Part shown: positions 10,497 to 23,005 of the stretch, one piece after another | Position numbering within the stretch: position 1 is the first letter of the stretch | Layout: each line of letters begins with the position of its first letter | Assembly (NCBI RefSeq): GCF_900142665.1 | Contig: NZ_FRBR01000007.1 | Coordinates: 62,001-126,000, forward strand | Reading direction: 5' to 3' | DNA length: 64,000 nucleotides | Source of the DNA: Roseovarius pacificus | GTDB taxonomy: Bacteria; Pseudomonadota; Alphaproteobacteria; Rhodobacterales; Rhodobacteraceae | Translations under genes and position numbers: made by a program | Notes under the pieces: model-generated | What the model saw: only the letters and a program-made list of their open reading frames with translations | Told to the model about the DNA's origin: nothing | The model's database searches: none

Positions 10497-10590
10497 TTAC
10501 CACAGGCGTTCTGTTGGGGGCGCCCGTTCGGGGCTGAAAACGATCCTCACCCCCGAAGATATTTTGAAACTGCAAGAAGAAGAGCGCGGG
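10497..10590. repeat. Dispersed intergenic element, copy 1
   Basis: The stretch just behind the serS stop contains the elements CGGGGCTGAAAACGATC, then CACCCCCGAAGATATTTT, then an AAGAAGAAGAG run. The same succession, with an insertion, recurs at 33045-33127. It sits between convergent genes, where terminator-like elements are expected, and a GC-rich hairpin (ACCGGGG/CCCCGGT) lies just to its left. No coding potential is evident. Confidence 0.45.
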
Positions 10591-10591
10591 A

Positions 10592-11884
10592 TCAGGCCAG
10601 CGTGCCATCGGCTTGCAGGACGGTCTTGCCGCGCAGGTAGGGGTGTAGCGCTTCGGGCAGTTTGACCGAGCCATCCGCCTGCTGACCGTTTTCCAGCACA
10701 GCGATCAGGCAACGGCCCACGGCCAGCCCCGACCCGTTCAGCGTATGCACGAATTGCGGCTTGCCGCCGCCTTCGGGTTTGAACCGGGCGTTCATGCGCC
10801 GCGCCTGGAAATCGCCGCAGACCGAAACCGAGCTGATCTCGCGATAGGTGTTCTGGCCGGGCAGCCAGACCTCGATGTCATGGGTGCGGCGCGCGCCATC
10901 GCCCATGTCGCCGGTGCACAGTACGATGGTGCGATAGGGCAGGCCCAGCTTTTCCAGGATGCCCTGTGCGCAACCGGTCATGCGATCCAGTTCGGCGCGT
11001 GAGTGATCGGGATGGGTGATCGACACCATTTCGACCTTTTCGAACTGATGCTGGCGCAACATGCCCGAGGTATCCTTGCCCGCGCTGCCCGCTTCCGAGC
11101 GGAAGCATTGCGTATGGGCGGCATAGCGGCGTGGCAGATAGGATTCATCGACCGTTTCACCGTTCACGAGATTGGTCAGCGTGACCTCGGCCGTGGGCAC
11201 CAGCCACCAGCCATTGGTTGTCCGATAGCTGTCCTCGCCGAACTTGGGCAGTTGCCCGGTGCCGTACATCATGTCTTCGCGCACCAGAACCGGGGTCCAG
11301 GTTTCCAGCAGCCCGTTTTCCTCGACATGGGTGTCCAGCATGAACTGCGCCAGGGCCCGGTGAATACGCACCACGCCCCCCGACAACACCACGAAGCGCG
11401 AGCCGCTGAGTTTCGCGGCAGCCTCGAAATCCATCCCCGGTTTCACGCCTTCGATCTCGAAATGCTCCTTGGGGGCGAAATCGAATTCGGCGGGGGTGCC
11501 CCAACGATGGATTTCGACATTGTCGTTCTCGTCCTCGCCGTCGGGGATGTCGTCCATGGGGAGATTGGGCAGGCCCATCAGCAGGTCGGTCAGTTGCTGA
11601 TCCAACTCCTTGGCTTGGGTCTGCATCGCGGCGACCTCGGCCTTTTTCTCGCCCACGAGGGTGCGCAGGCGCTCGAACTCGGCCTCGTCGCCCTTGGCCT
11701 TGGCCGCGCCGACCTCTTTGCTGGCCTTGTTCTGTTCGGATTGCGCGGTTTCGGCAGCGTGAATCTTGGCGCGTCGCGCCTCGTCGAGTTCGAGGATCGG
11801 GCCCGAGGCATTTTCCATGCCCCGCCGCGCCATGGCGGCGTCGAAAGCTGCGGGATTTTCACGGATGGCGCGAATGTCGTGCAT
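10592..11884 (-). CDS. serS: Serine--tRNA ligase
   Basis: Class II aminoacyl-tRNA synthetase charging tRNA-Ser (and tRNA-Sec where present), 430 residues. The N-terminal part is the long Ala/Lys/Glu-rich coiled-coil arm that reads the long variable arm of tRNA-Ser. The catalytic part has motif 2 ([14 protein letters not shown]...HQFEKVE) and motif 3 ([10 protein letters not shown]). The start ATG at 11884 gives [11 protein letters not shown], the standard SerS N-terminus; an open frame continues upstream but is not family-like. It is divergent from yajC. Confidence 0.97.
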   Translation of the reverse strand: MHDIRAIRENPAAFDAAMARRGMENASGPILELDEARRAKIHAAETAQSEQNKASKEVGAAKAKGDEAEFERLRTLVGEKKAEVAAMQTQAKELDQQLTDLLMGLPNLPMDDIPDGEDENDNVEIHRWGTPAEFDFAPKEHFEIEGVKPGMDFEAAAKLSGSRFVVLSGGVVRIHRALAQFMLDTHVEENGLLETWTPVLVREDMMYGTGQLPKFGEDSYRTTNGWWLVPTAEVTLTNLVNGETVDESYLPRRYAAHTQCFRSEAGSAGKDTSGMLRQHQFEKVEMVSITHPDHSRAELDRMTGCAQGILEKLGLPYRTIVLCTGDMGDGARRTHDIEVWLPGQNTYREISSVSVCGDFQARRMNARFKPEGGGKPQFVHTLNGSGLAVGRCLIAVLENGQQADGSVKLPEALHPYLRGKTVLQADGTLA

Positions 11885-12127
11885 GAGAATCGTCCTCGGC
11901 GCTTGGTTGCGGTCGTTTCGGGGCCTTATGCACCAGATTTTTTGCAAGGTGTAGGGTGGTTTGCGCCGATGTCGCATGCTGTCGTTTCGCACCGACGAAA
12001 TACCGACGTCATACCGACGCGATACAGACACGCTGTTAGCGCCTTGCAAATGGTCTGCTCGGGTCATAGGTTCCGGCCAATTCGGCGGGGCCTCGTGGTG
12101 CCCCTTGTGATAAAGGACAAGACCCAG

Positions 12128-12409
12128 ATGGAAGCCTTCGGACAGTTCATTCCCCTCATTCTGATCTTCGCGATCATGTATTTCCTGCTGATCCGCCCTC
12201 AGCAAAAACGCCTCAAGGATCACAAGGCCATGGTCGAGTCGCTGCGCCGCGGCGATCAGGTTGTCACCCAGGGCGGGCTGATCGGCAAGGTCTCCAAGGT
12301 CAAGGATGGCGACGAGGTCGAGGTCGAACTGAACGAAGGCGTGAAGGTGCGGGTTGTCAAATCGACCATCGCGCAAGTGCTGAACAAGACCGAACCGGCG
12401 GAAGGCTGA
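12128..12409 (+). CDS. yajC: Preprotein translocase accessory subunit YajC
   Basis: Small single-span membrane protein (93 residues) of the SecDF-YajC complex. An N-terminal hydrophobic helix ([20 protein letters not shown]) is followed by the conserved [13 protein letters not shown] and [17 protein letters not shown] motifs. It starts at ATG 12128 and lies 52 bp upstream of secDF, the classical arrangement. The roughly 240 bp between serS and yajC hold the divergent promoters and a short run of imperfect TACCGACG direct repeats. Confidence 0.96.
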   Translation: MEAFGQFIPLILIFAIMYFLLIRPQQKRLKDHKAMVESLRRGDQVVTQGGLIGKVSKVKDGDEVEVELNEGVKVRVVKSTIAQVLNKTEPAEG

Positions 12410-12461
12410 TTCCGCCCGACCGCTCTGACAGGACCCGGCAATATATTGAAAAGGCAGGATA

Positions 12462-15095
12462 ATGCTGCAAATTGACATGTGGAAACGCATCGCGATCTGG
12501 GGCATTGTCGCCCTTGGTCTTCTGCTGGCACTGCCCAACACCTTTTACAGCCGGGTCGAAACGCATAACGACGCCATGAAGGCGATCGAGGCCGGGGCGC
12601 AGTCTCCGCAACTGACCGAGGCCGCCGGGCAATGGCCCGGCTGGCTGCCCTCGGGATTGGTCAATCTGGGGTTGGATCTGCGTGGCGGGGCGCATTTGCT
12701 GGCCGAAGTGCAGGTCGAGGATGTCTATCAGTCCCGGATCGAAAGCATGTGGCCCGAGGTGCGTGACCTGCTGCGCGAGGAACGTGATCGTGTCGGTCCG
12801 ATCCGCCTGCAACCCACTGAAAACGCAGAGCTTCGCGTGCGTCTGGTCGAGAAGCCCGAAGAGGCCGAGTACGCCGCCAGCCTTGTGCGCGGTCTGGCGC
12901 GCCCGGTCACCAGCCTGACCGGCGCGGGGGCCAGCGATATCGAGGTGTCTGCCGAGGGCGATCAGATCGTCGTCCGGCTGAGCGAGGCCGAACAGCGTGC
13001 CACGGACGAGCGCACCGTGCGTCAGGCGTTGGAAATCATCCGTCGCCGTATCGACGAGGTTGGCACGCGTGAACCCACCATTCAGCGGCAGGGCGCTGAC
13101 CGTATCCTGATCCAGGTGCCCGGCGTGGGCAGTGCGGCGGAGTTGAAAGAGATCATCGGCACGACCGCGCAACTGACGTTCCAGCCCGTGGTAGGCCGCT
13201 CCCAGAACGAGAACGAGTCACCCGGCGCGGGCAACGAGGTGCTTCCGGCGCTTGATCAGGAAGGGCTGTTTTACATCCTTGAACGCGCTCCTGTGGTTAC
13301 TGGTGATGAACTGGTGGATGCGCAGCCCGATTTCGATCAGAACGGTCGCCCGGCCGTGTCCTTCCGGTTCGACCCGCATGGCGCGCGCAAGTTCGGGGAT
13401 TATACGGCGGAGAATATCGGCAGCCCCTTTGCTATCGTTCTGGATGGAGAAGTGATCAGCGCGCCCGTGATCCAAAGCCATATCCCGGGCGGCTCCGGTA
13501 TCATTACCGGCAATTTCACGGTCGAGGAAAGCACCCAACTGGCTGTGCTGCTGAGGGCCGGTGCGTTACCTGCGGGCTTGGACTTCCTCGAAGAACGTAC
13601 CATCGGACCGGAGTTGGGTGCCGACAGCATCGAGGCGGGCAAGGTCGCTTGTATGGTGGCCTTTGCTCTGGTGCTCGTGTTCATGGTGGCCAGCTACGGT
13701 ACTTTCGGGATTTTCGCCAATATCGCGTTGATCGTGAATGTCGGGCTGATCTTCGGCCTGCTCAGCATGATCGGGGCGACGCTGACCTTGCCCGGGATCG
13801 CCGGGATCGTGCTGACCATCGGGATGGCGGTGGATGCCAACGTGCTGGTGTTTGAGCGTATTCGCGAGGAAATGAAGACGGCCAAGGGCCCGGCACGGGC
13901 GATCGAACTGGGCTATGAAAAGGCGCTGAGCGCGATCACCGATGCCAATATCACCACCTTCATCACGGCGGTGATCCTGTATGCCATGGGGTCGGGGCCG
14001 GTGCGCGGATTCGCCATTACCCTGGGGTTGGGGATCATCACCTCGGTTTTTACCGCGATTTTCCTGACGCGCCTGATCGTTGTCATGTGGTTCGAGCGCA
14101 AGCGCCCGAAAACGGTGCTTGAAGGACGTGCATTGCGCCTTGTCCCGAAGGAAACCAAGTGGGATTTCTTCCGCCGCTGGAAGCTGTCACTTGGACTTTC
14201 CGCGGTTCTGATCGTCGTCGCCGCCGGATCGTTCCTGGCGCAAGGGTTGAACTATGGGATTGATTTCCGGGGTGGTACGACCATTCGGACCGAAGCCGTC
14301 CAACCTGTCGATATCGGGGCGTATCGCGATGCGATCCAGCCTCTGCAACTGGGTGACATCACGATCACCGAGGTGTTCGACCCGACCTTTGCCGAGGATC
14401 AGAATGTGGCGATGATCCGCATTCAGGCGCAGGACGATCAGGAAAGCGTGTCCGCCGATGTTATCGGGCAGGTCGAAACCGCGTTGCAGGCCGTCGCGCC
14501 GGATCTGAAATTCACATCGGTCGAAAGTGTCGGGCCCAAGGTGTCTGGCGAGTTGATCCAGACCGCGATGATCGCGGTCGGGCTCGCCATCGCGGCGGTG
14601 CTGATCTATATCTGGCTGCGCTTCGAATGGCAGTTCGCATTGGGCGCCGTGGCTGCATTGGTGCATGATGTCGTGCTGACCATCGGTATCTTTTCCGAGC
14701 TCCAGATTCAGTTTGATCTGGCCATTATCGCCGCGCTGCTGACCATCGTGGGCTATTCTCTGAACGATACGGTAGTCGTCTTTGACCGGGTTCGCGAAAA
14801 CCTGCGGAAGTATAAGAAAAAGCCCCTCAAAGAGATTCTCAACGTGTCGATCAACGAAACGTTGTCACGTACGATGATGACCTCAGTCACCACGTTGCTG
14901 GCGTTGCTGGCGTTGTTCGCGCTTGGCGGGGATGTGATCCGCGGCTTTGTCTTTGCGATGATCTGGGGCGTTATCGTCGGGACCTACTCGTCGGTTTTCG
15001 TGGCCAGCACGGTGCTGCTCTGGCTGGGGGTCAAGCGGGATTGGTCCAAGCCCGACGCGAACAAGGGCAACCAGTTCGCCAACGTGGATGCCTGA
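12462..15095 (+). CDS. secDF: Protein translocase subunits SecD and SecF as one reading frame
   Basis: Proton-driven RND-type accessory of the Sec translocon, 877 residues. The SecD half (about residues 1-553) shows [12 protein letters not shown], the periplasmic P1 domain and six membrane helices including [17 protein letters not shown]. The SecF half (about 558-877) shows [14 protein letters not shown] and [14 protein letters not shown]. In many bacteria, including many relatives, secD and secF are separate. Here the frame runs through without a stop. At the junction there is GAAGGA (14121) followed 6 nt later by an in-frame TTG (14133) at the natural start of SecF, so SecF could also be made separately. 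Confidence 0.95.
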   Translation: MLQIDMWKRIAIWGIVALGLLLALPNTFYSRVETHNDAMKAIEAGAQSPQLTEAAGQWPGWLPSGLVNLGLDLRGGAHLLAEVQVEDVYQSRIESMWPEVRDLLREERDRVGPIRLQPTENAELRVRLVEKPEEAEYAASLVRGLARPVTSLTGAGASDIEVSAEGDQIVVRLSEAEQRATDERTVRQALEIIRRRIDEVGTREPTIQRQGADRILIQVPGVGSAAELKEIIGTTAQLTFQPVVGRSQNENESPGAGNEVLPALDQEGLFYILERAPVVTGDELVDAQPDFDQNGRPAVSFRFDPHGARKFGDYTAENIGSPFAIVLDGEVISAPVIQSHIPGGSGIITGNFTVEESTQLAVLLRAGALPAGLDFLEERTIGPELGADSIEAGKVACMVAFALVLVFMVASYGTFGIFANIALIVNVGLIFGLLSMIGATLTLPGIAGIVLTIGMAVDANVLVFERIREEMKTAKGPARAIELGYEKALSAITDANITTFITAVILYAMGSGPVRGFAITLGLGIITSVFTAIFLTRLIVVMWFERKRPKTVLEGRALRLVPKETKWDFFRRWKLSLGLSAVLIVVAAGSFLAQGLNYGIDFRGGTTIRTEAVQPVDIGAYRDAIQPLQLGDITITEVFDPTFAEDQNVAMIRIQAQDDQESVSADVIGQVETALQAVAPDLKFTSVESVGPKVSGELIQTAMIAVGLAIAAVLIYIWLRFEWQFALGAVAALVHDVVLTIGIFSELQIQFDLAIIAALLTIVGYSLNDTVVVFDRVRENLRKYKKKPLKEILNVSINETLSRTMMTSVTTLLALLALFALGGDVIRGFVFAMIWGVIVGTYSSVFVASTVLLWLGVKRDWSKPDANKGNQFANVDA

Positions 15096-15849
15096 TACGC
15101 TGCTTCAGGCCTGGGCCACTCCGGGCCTGATCTGGCTGGTGATCGCCATCGGTATCGCGGGCATCGTGCGCGGGTTCACAGGCTTTGGAACAGCGTTGAT
15201 TTTCGTTCCCGTGGCGGGAATTTTCCTGCCTCCGGCCATCGTGATCGGGGTGATCACTCTCACGGGGGTGGCCAGCACGGCGGCCTTGCTGCCCCGCGCA
15301 TGGGGGCAGGCGCATCGGCGCGAGGTCGGAGTGCTGGCCCTGGCGGCGCTGATCACCGTTCCCGCAGGGCTATGGCTGATGGACAGGCTGCCAACGGATA
15401 CCGTGCGGTGGATCGTGGCCGGGGTGGCGGCGGCAACCTTGCTGGCCCTTGTTGCGGGCTGGCGGTTTTCGGGTCAGGTCTCGAAGCCGGGTCTTGGCAT
15501 GATTGGTGCAGTGGCCGGTGTAATCGGTGGATTGACGGGGCTGACCGGGCCTGTGGTGATCCTGTTCTATCTTGCAGGGCAATCCACGGCGCAATCGGTA
15601 CGGGCCAATACCATCCTGTTTCTTGCCATTCTGGACGTGGTGATCGTCGGCAACCTGTTGTGGCGCGGGACGGTGACGCTGAATACCGTTTTGCTGGCCG
15701 TGACGCTGGCGGTGCCTTATTTCATCACCACCCTGATCGGCCAGTCGATGTTTGACCCGCGCCACGAGCGGTTGTACCGATGGGCCGCGTATGGGGTGAT
15801 CGGAGTGGCCGTTTTGACAGGGCTGCCGATCTGGACGCCGGGGAATTGA
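15088..15849 (+). CDS. TauE/SafE-family sulfite/anion exporter
   Basis: Integral membrane protein of 253 residues with about eight hydrophobic helices. It carries the TauE/SafE repeats with the RGFTGFGTALIFVP motif near residue 28 and a second, related GGLTGLTGPVVILFYL near residue 150. Family members export sulfite, sulfoacetate or other small organic sulfur anions. It starts inside the last codons of secDF (8-bp overlap), so it is probably expressed with it. The substrate is not known. Confidence 0.88.
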   Translation: MPDTLLQAWATPGLIWLVIAIGIAGIVRGFTGFGTALIFVPVAGIFLPPAIVIGVITLTGVASTAALLPRAWGQAHRREVGVLALAALITVPAGLWLMDRLPTDTVRWIVAGVAAATLLALVAGWRFSGQVSKPGLGMIGAVAGVIGGLTGLTGPVVILFYLAGQSTAQSVRANTILFLAILDVVIVGNLLWRGTVTLNTVLLAVTLAVPYFITTLIGQSMFDPRHERLYRWAAYGVIGVAVLTGLPIWTPGN

Positions 15850-15850
15850 C

Positions 15851-16204
15851 ATGCAGATGCACGAGGTGAATTTTGCCGAGGCCACGCCGATCGACGGTTA
15901 CGGGCCGGGTTTCTTCCGGATCGGCGGCGAGGTGTTCGAGGGTGCCGTTCTGGTTACGGCCAGCCAGGCGCGCGGATGGAGCGGATATGAGGATACCGCG
16001 CCGTTGCTGGAGCTGGCAGAGCAGGTCGATGTGCTGTTCATCGGCACCGGGGCCGAGACCGCGCATATCCCGGCGACCTTGCGCAACAGGCTGGAAGAGG
16101 CTGGCCTGGGCGTCGAAGTGATGCATTCCCCCGCCGCCTGCCGGACCTTCAACGTGCTGCTTTCCGAAGGGCGGCGTGTGGCGGCGGCCCTTCTGCCCGT
16201 GTAA
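15851..16204 (+). CDS. Mth938-like domain protein (DUF498/NDUFAF3 family)
   Basis: Small soluble protein of 117 residues of the Mth938/DUF498 family, to which the mitochondrial complex I assembly factor NDUFAF3 belongs. The recognisable core is the segment around VLFIGTGAE (about residues 59-67) and the C-terminal [21 protein letters not shown]. It follows the TauE gene by 1 bp and precedes the ccm genes. Its location next to secDF is a known alphaproteobacterial arrangement. The biochemical role is undefined. Confidence 0.87.
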   Translation: MQMHEVNFAEATPIDGYGPGFFRIGGEVFEGAVLVTASQARGWSGYEDTAPLLELAEQVDVLFIGTGAETAHIPATLRNRLEEAGLGVEVMHSPAACRTFNVLLSEGRRVAAALLPV

Positions 16205-16268
16205 AATTCCAATCCGGTTTGATCGAGGTCACTTACAGCGGCGGCGGCTTTGGGGTAGGGACGGTTTC

Positions 16269-16886
16269 ATGGGATTGAATGTGTCAGACCTGACGATTGC
16301 GCGCGGCGGTATCAAGGTGCTCGAAGGGATTTCCTTTGCGCTTGAACCCGGCTGCGCCATTGTGCTGCGCGGGCCGAACGGTATCGGCAAAACAACCCTT
16401 CTGCGCACGGTGGCCGGGTTGCAACCGCCGGTCTCGGGCCGGGTCGAGGCCGCACCGGAAAGTCTTGTCTATGCGGGGCATTCCGATGGGATCAAGGCGA
16501 CGCTGAGCGTGGCGGAAAACCTTGAGTTCTGGGCGCAAGTCTTTGGCAACAGTGATATTTACGTCGCTATCGAGGCCTTTCAACTGGACCGGCTGACCAC
16601 CCGGCCCGCAGGTGGCCTTTCGGCGGGACAAAAGCGCCGGCTCGGATTGGCGCGGTTGTTGGTAACGGGCCGTCCTGTCTGGGTGCTTGACGAACCCACC
16701 GTATCGCTGGACGCCGAGGCCGTGGCCATGTTTGCCGAAGCCGTGCGGAGGCATCTGCGTGGCGGTGGTTCGGCCCTGATCGCCACCCATATCGACCTTG
16801 GCCTGCCCGAAGCCGAGGTTCTGGAGGTCGGTCCGTACCGTGCCAAACCGGCTGAGGCCGATGATTTCGACGAGGCGTTTCTGTGA
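16269..16886 (+). CDS. ccmA: Heme exporter ATP-binding protein CcmA
   Basis: ATPase of the CcmABCD complex that releases holo-CcmE during cytochrome c maturation, 205 residues. Walker A is GPNGIGKTT, the ABC signature LSAGQKRR and Walker B VWVLDEPT, followed by the H-loop (IATHIDLGL). ATG at 16269 is used; an open frame upstream begins with GTG but has no family similarity. The stop overlaps the ccmB start by 4 bp (GTGA). Confidence 0.95.
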   Translation: MGLNVSDLTIARGGIKVLEGISFALEPGCAIVLRGPNGIGKTTLLRTVAGLQPPVSGRVEAAPESLVYAGHSDGIKATLSVAENLEFWAQVFGNSDIYVAIEAFQLDRLTTRPAGGLSAGQKRRLGLARLLVTGRPVWVLDEPTVSLDAEAVAMFAEAVRRHLRGGGSALIATHIDLGLPEAEVLEVGPYRAKPAEADDFDEAFL

Positions 16887-17539
16887 TCGCTCTGTTGATC
16901 CGTGACTTGCGCCTGGCGATCCGGGCGGGCGGGGGGTTTGGCCTCGGGCTGGCGTTTTTCCTGATCGTCGTCACCTTGGTGCCGTTCGCCGTAGGGCCGC
17001 AAAGCGACCTGCTGGCGCGGATCGCGGCGGGCATCCTTTGGCTGGGAGCCTTGCTGTCCTGCCTGTTGTCGCTGGATCGCATCCTTGCGCTGGACTGGGA
17101 GGATGGCAGCCTCGACCTGCTGGCCACCGCCCCCTTGCCGATGGAGGCCATCGTCAGCATCAAGGCATTGGCCCACTGGCTGACCACGGGCCTGCCGCTG
17201 GTGCTGGCCGCGCCGGTTTTCGGCCTGCTTCTGAGCCTGCCCGAGGCGGGGTACAAACCGCTGATTATTTCGCTGCTTCTGGGAACGCCCGCTCTGAGCG
17301 TGATCGGAACCTTCGGGGCGGCGCTGACGGTGGGGCTGAAGCGTGGGGGGCTTTTGCTGAGCCTGCTTGTGCTGCCGCTTTACGTGCCCATATTGATTTT
17401 TGGCGCTGAAATGGCTCGGCGTGGGGTCGATGGGCTGGATTATACGACGCCGCTTCTGATGCTCGCGGGCATCACCTGCGGCACCATCGCGCTTTTGCCT
17501 TTTGCCTCGGCTGCGGTATTGAAGGTCAACCTGCGCTAA
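16883..17539 (+). CDS. ccmB: Heme exporter membrane protein CcmB
   Basis: Membrane subunit of the cytochrome c maturation ABC complex, 218 residues with six hydrophobic helices. The family-typical motifs are [17 protein letters not shown] (residues about 64-80) and [22 protein letters not shown]. The start is GTG, overlapping the ccmA stop, which implies translational coupling. Confidence 0.95.
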   Translation: MIALLIRDLRLAIRAGGGFGLGLAFFLIVVTLVPFAVGPQSDLLARIAAGILWLGALLSCLLSLDRILALDWEDGSLDLLATAPLPMEAIVSIKALAHWLTTGLPLVLAAPVFGLLLSLPEAGYKPLIISLLLGTPALSVIGTFGAALTVGLKRGGLLLSLLVLPLYVPILIFGAEMARRGVDGLDYTTPLLMLAGITCGTIALLPFASAAVLKVNLR

Positions 17540-17555
17540 GCATATGGGATACGGA

Positions 17556-18293
17556 ATGAACCTGAACGCACTCTGGGCCTATGCCAACCCCAAGAAATTC
17601 ATCCAGACGACCGACAAGGTGTTGCCCTGGGTGTCGGTGCTGGCCGTTGTTTCATTGGTGGTCGGGCTGATCTGGGGCTTTTTCTTCACGCCCGAGGATT
17701 ACCGGCAGGGATCGACGGTCAAGATCATCTATCTGCATGTGCCGAGTGCGCTGATGGCGATCAATGTGTGGCTGATGATGCTGGTGACCTCGCTGGTCTG
17801 GATCGTGCGGCGGCATCATGTCAGTGCCTTGGCGGCAAGGGCGGCGGCGCCTGTGGGGGCGGTGATGACGCTGATTGCGCTGGCCACCGGGGCGATCTGG
17901 GGGCAGCCGATGTGGGGAACATGGTGGGCGTGGGACCCGCGCCTGACATCGTTCCTGATCCTTTTTCTGTTTTATCTCGGGTACATGGCCCTGTGGGAGG
18001 CCATCGAGAATGACGATACCGCAGCAGACCTGACCAGCATTTTGTGCCTTGTCGGGTCGGTGTTTGCGCTGCTCAGCCGGTATGCGGTGAATTTCTGGAA
18101 CCAGGGATTGCACCAGGGGGCGTCGCTGAGCCTTGATAAGGAAGAGAATGTGGCCGATGTTTTCTGGTATCCTCTGCTGGTTTGCATCGCCGGATTTGTA
18201 TTACTTTTCATAGCCTTGGTCCTGTTGCGGACGCGTACTGAAATTCGTGCGCGGCGGATGCGGGCACTGTTGGCGCGGGAGCGGATGGGATGA
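17556..18293 (+). CDS. ccmC: Heme exporter/handling protein CcmC
   Basis: Heme-handling protein that loads heme onto CcmE, 245 residues with six membrane helices. The tryptophan-rich heme-binding motif WGTWWAWDPRL is present, with conserved histidines in YLHVPSALMA and NQGLHQGASLS. ATG 17556 is preferred because GGGA lies 6 nt upstream; an in-frame ATG at 17544 would add four residues. The stop overlaps ccmD. Confidence 0.95.
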   Translation: MNLNALWAYANPKKFIQTTDKVLPWVSVLAVVSLVVGLIWGFFFTPEDYRQGSTVKIIYLHVPSALMAINVWLMMLVTSLVWIVRRHHVSALAARAAAPVGAVMTLIALATGAIWGQPMWGTWWAWDPRLTSFLILFLFYLGYMALWEAIENDDTAADLTSILCLVGSVFALLSRYAVNFWNQGLHQGASLSLDKEENVADVFWYPLLVCIAGFVLLFIALVLLRTRTEIRARRMRALLARERMG

Positions 18294-18448
18294 TGCCTGA
18301 TCTGGGGAAATATGCCGAGGCGGTTTTGTCGTCCTACGCGGTGTCGATTGCCTTGTTGGTGGTGCTGGTCTGGATGAGTTTGCGGCGCGCGAAACGCGTG
18401 AATAAACAACTGGAAGACGTTGAATCGAAAGTGAAACGCAATGGCTGA
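18290..18448 (+). CDS. ccmD: Heme exporter protein CcmD
   Basis: Short single-span membrane protein of 52 residues (51 if the second ATG is used). The hydrophobic segment SYAVSIALLVVLVWMSL is followed by a basic cytosolic tail (RRAKRVNKQLEDVE). That composition and position, between ccmC and ccmG with 4-bp and 8-bp overlaps, are diagnostic of CcmD, which links the ABC complex to CcmE. Confidence 0.88.
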   Translation: MMPDLGKYAEAVLSSYAVSIALLVVLVWMSLRRAKRVNKQLEDVESKVKRNG

Positions 18449-18989
18449 GAAGCAGTTCAACATTCTGTATTTCATTCCGGTCGCAATCGTTGCGTTGATT
18501 TTGGGCACATTGTTCCTACCACCGCTCTTCAAGGATCAGGCTACCCGCAATCAACTGCCCTCGACATTGGAAGGGCGGGCGGCGCCGGCGGTGGAGGTGA
18601 TGCCGTTGGGGGATAAAAAACTGTTCAAGGACAGTGACTTGCGTGGCGAAGGTGTGAAGCTGGTGAACTTCTGGGCCAGTTGGTGTGCGCCGTGCCGGGT
18701 GGAGCATCCCAATCTTGAAAAACTGACGGAACAGGGCATCACCATCTATGGGGTGAACTACAAGGACAAACCCGGTAACGCCTTGAAATTTCTCAACGAT
18801 CTTGGCGATCCCTATGCCGCCATCGGGGCGGACGAGGCCGGGCGCATGGCGTTGAACTGGGGGGTCTACGGGGTGCCCGAGACCTATGTGATCGACGGGA
18901 ACGGGCAAATCCTGCTGCGCTTTGCCGGTCCGATCACCGAACGGGCGATGCAGAACCAGATCCTGCCCGCCATCGAACAGGCGCGCTGA
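18441..18989 (+). CDS. ccmG: Thiol:disulfide interchange protein CcmG/DsbE
   Basis: Membrane-anchored periplasmic thioredoxin that reduces apocytochrome c cysteines before heme attachment, 182 residues. An N-terminal membrane helix (residues about 9-27) is followed by a thioredoxin fold with the WCAPC active site (Cys82, Cys85) and the CcmG-specific GVYGVPETYVID with the cis-proline. It is the last gene of the ccm run. A GTAC-based repeat begins immediately after its stop. Confidence 0.96.
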   Translation: MAEKQFNILYFIPVAIVALILGTLFLPPLFKDQATRNQLPSTLEGRAAPAVEVMPLGDKKLFKDSDLRGEGVKLVNFWASWCAPCRVEHPNLEKLTEQGITIYGVNYKDKPGNALKFLNDLGDPYAAIGADEAGRMALNWGVYGVPETYVIDGNGQILLRFAGPITERAMQNQILPAIEQAR

Positions 18990-19070
18990 GTTTCGTACGT
19001 TTTGTACGAAGTGTACGCGGGTTTTGTACGAAATCCGGCAGGGTTCCGAAGGTTTGCGTCCATCATGGGC
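18990..19070. repeat. GTAC-type intergenic repeat, copy 1
   Basis: Starts right behind the ccmG stop. It contains TTCGTAC-GTTTT-GTACGAA, a perfect 7-bp inverted repeat with a 5-nt loop, then GTGTACGCGGGTTTT and another GTACGAAA, then TTTGCGTCCAT. A copy with very few differences lies at 55949-56037 behind mltG. It may act as a 3' hairpin/terminator or as a mobile extragenic element. Confidence 0.75.
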
Positions 19071-19083
19071 GCATTGCCCGCAG

Positions 19084-19218
19084 TCAGAAGCTGCACTCGA
19101 CCTCGGCATTGGGGGTGAGACTGGGGCAGGGCCGGTTGCTTTCGCTGTCGCCCTGCGCGCCGATTACCGCCATCAGGGTGAGAATCCCTGCCTGAACCAG
19201 AATTATGACTGCCTGCAT
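19084..19218 (-). CDS. Putative 44-residue membrane-anchored or secreted peptide
   Basis: Short ORF with a good ribosome binding site (GAGG, 7 nt from the ATG). The N-terminus is hydrophobic (VIILVQAGILTLMAVIG) and could be a signal anchor. The C-terminus is short and polar with two cysteines (RPCPSLTPNAEVECSF). No family is recognised. It is opposite in direction to ccmG and dgkA. It may be spurious; the only support is the RBS plus the hydrophobic/polar layout. Confidence 0.35.
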   Translation of the reverse strand: MQAVIILVQAGILTLMAVIGAQGDSESNRPCPSLTPNAEVECSF

Positions 19219-19448
19219 TGGTTACCTCATCGTTTGCCCGATTATTCGTTTTGAAACCCATTTGGGGGATTGATGGGCGGATGAAAGGGGGAGACCTGCG
19301 GATTTGGCATCACAGGCGCGCGATGGGCAGAATGCCGCCTTTTCTCTGCGGGCGAGAGCGGATCACGGGGCGCGCGCGGTTGCTCGACAGGGTTTGCGGG
19401 GCTGGCTAGGGTGCAGGGACGAGGCGAGGCGATTGGCGAGGTGGACAG

Positions 19449-19841
19449 ATGGAGCAGGGGCCGAATGTGAAGGGCCATGGCCTGAGGGGCATTGCACGGC
19501 TGCGCGCGGCGTATCGCAATTCCGTGGCGGGCTTTGGCGATATCTGGCGCGGGGAAGAGGCGTTTCGCATCGAGGTGATCGTGCTTTTGCTGTCGCTGCC
19601 GGTGGCGATCTGGCTGGGTGAGACGATGCTGGCCCGTGCGGCGCTGGTGGTGTCGGTGCTGTGCGTTCTGATCGTGGAAATCCTGAACAGCGCCATCGAG
19701 ACGGTGGTGGACCGGATCGGCGCCGAGCGGCACGAGTTGTCGCGCATCGCCAAGGACCTGGGGTCGCTGGCGGTCCTGCTGGCCACGATTGCGGCGGGGC
19801 TGATCTGGCTGGCGGCGCTTTGGGACAGGTTTGCGGGGTAG
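19449..19841 (+). CDS. dgkA: Diacylglycerol kinase
   Basis: Small trimeric membrane kinase phosphorylating diacylglycerol to phosphatidate, 130 residues with three membrane helices. The family signature EILNSAIETVVDR and following HELSRIAKDLGS contain the catalytic/ATP-binding glutamate, asparagine and lysine. The start ATG has GAGGTGG upstream. The 294 bp behind it hold GC-rich palindromic sequence and the acnA terminator, no gene. Confidence 0.94.
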   Translation: MEQGPNVKGHGLRGIARLRAAYRNSVAGFGDIWRGEEAFRIEVIVLLLSLPVAIWLGETMLARAALVVSVLCVLIVEILNSAIETVVDRIGAERHELSRIAKDLGSLAVLLATIAAGLIWLAALWDRFAG

Positions 19842-20086
19842 GGTGGTTTTGGGGGGTCGGGTGGTGAGGGCTGTTGCTGAGCCGCGCGGTCGCCGATCCG
19901 CGGGGTGGCGGCTAACCTATGGGCATCGTACTTTATCCCGGCCAAATCCGAAAAACGCCGGTGTTTCTCCTGCCACCAACCAATCGCCGCCCCGGGGGGC
20001 GGGTCGGCGATCGCGCGGCGGCCTTCGGCCTTGATTCCGCGCGAAGGAACGCGCCTGACGATCACGCTCGGGTGGTTCGCCACATG

Positions 20087-20112
20087 AAAAAAGGGCGGCC
20101 CGGAGGCCGCCC
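20087..20112 (-). terminator. Rho-independent terminator of acnA
   Basis: On the minus strand an 8-bp stem GGGCGGCC/GGCCGCCC with a 4-nt loop is followed by six T residues, 24 bp beyond the acnA stop. Confidence 0.85.
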
Positions 20113-20135
20113 TTGTGGTCTGTGCCGGTCCGCGA

Positions 20136-22886
<2,751 letters not shown>

Positions 22887-22975
22887 GTGGCCTTCCTTTC
22901 ACTCTCAAGGCAGGAATTCGCTGGCTTGCTTCTGACCCATTTGAAACTAGCGATCAAGGGGGGGCAATGCATTTT

Positions 22976-23005
22976 TAGTATACTATTGCACACCGAAAAT
23001 CGGTG
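22976..23005. promoter_or_regulatory. Two adjacent palindromes between acnA and the DUF1223 gene
   Basis: TAGTATACTA (22976-22985) is a perfect 10-bp palindrome containing a TATACT-like -10 element on either strand. CACCGA-AAA-TCGGTG (22991-23005) is a perfect 6-bp inverted repeat. Both lie about 90-120 bp upstream of acnA. They could be a promoter with an operator; the regulator is unknown. Confidence 0.4.

Noticed and set aside
11003..12127. Long upstream extension of the yajC frame
   Set aside because: It is antisense to serS; YajC similarity starts only at ATG 12128.
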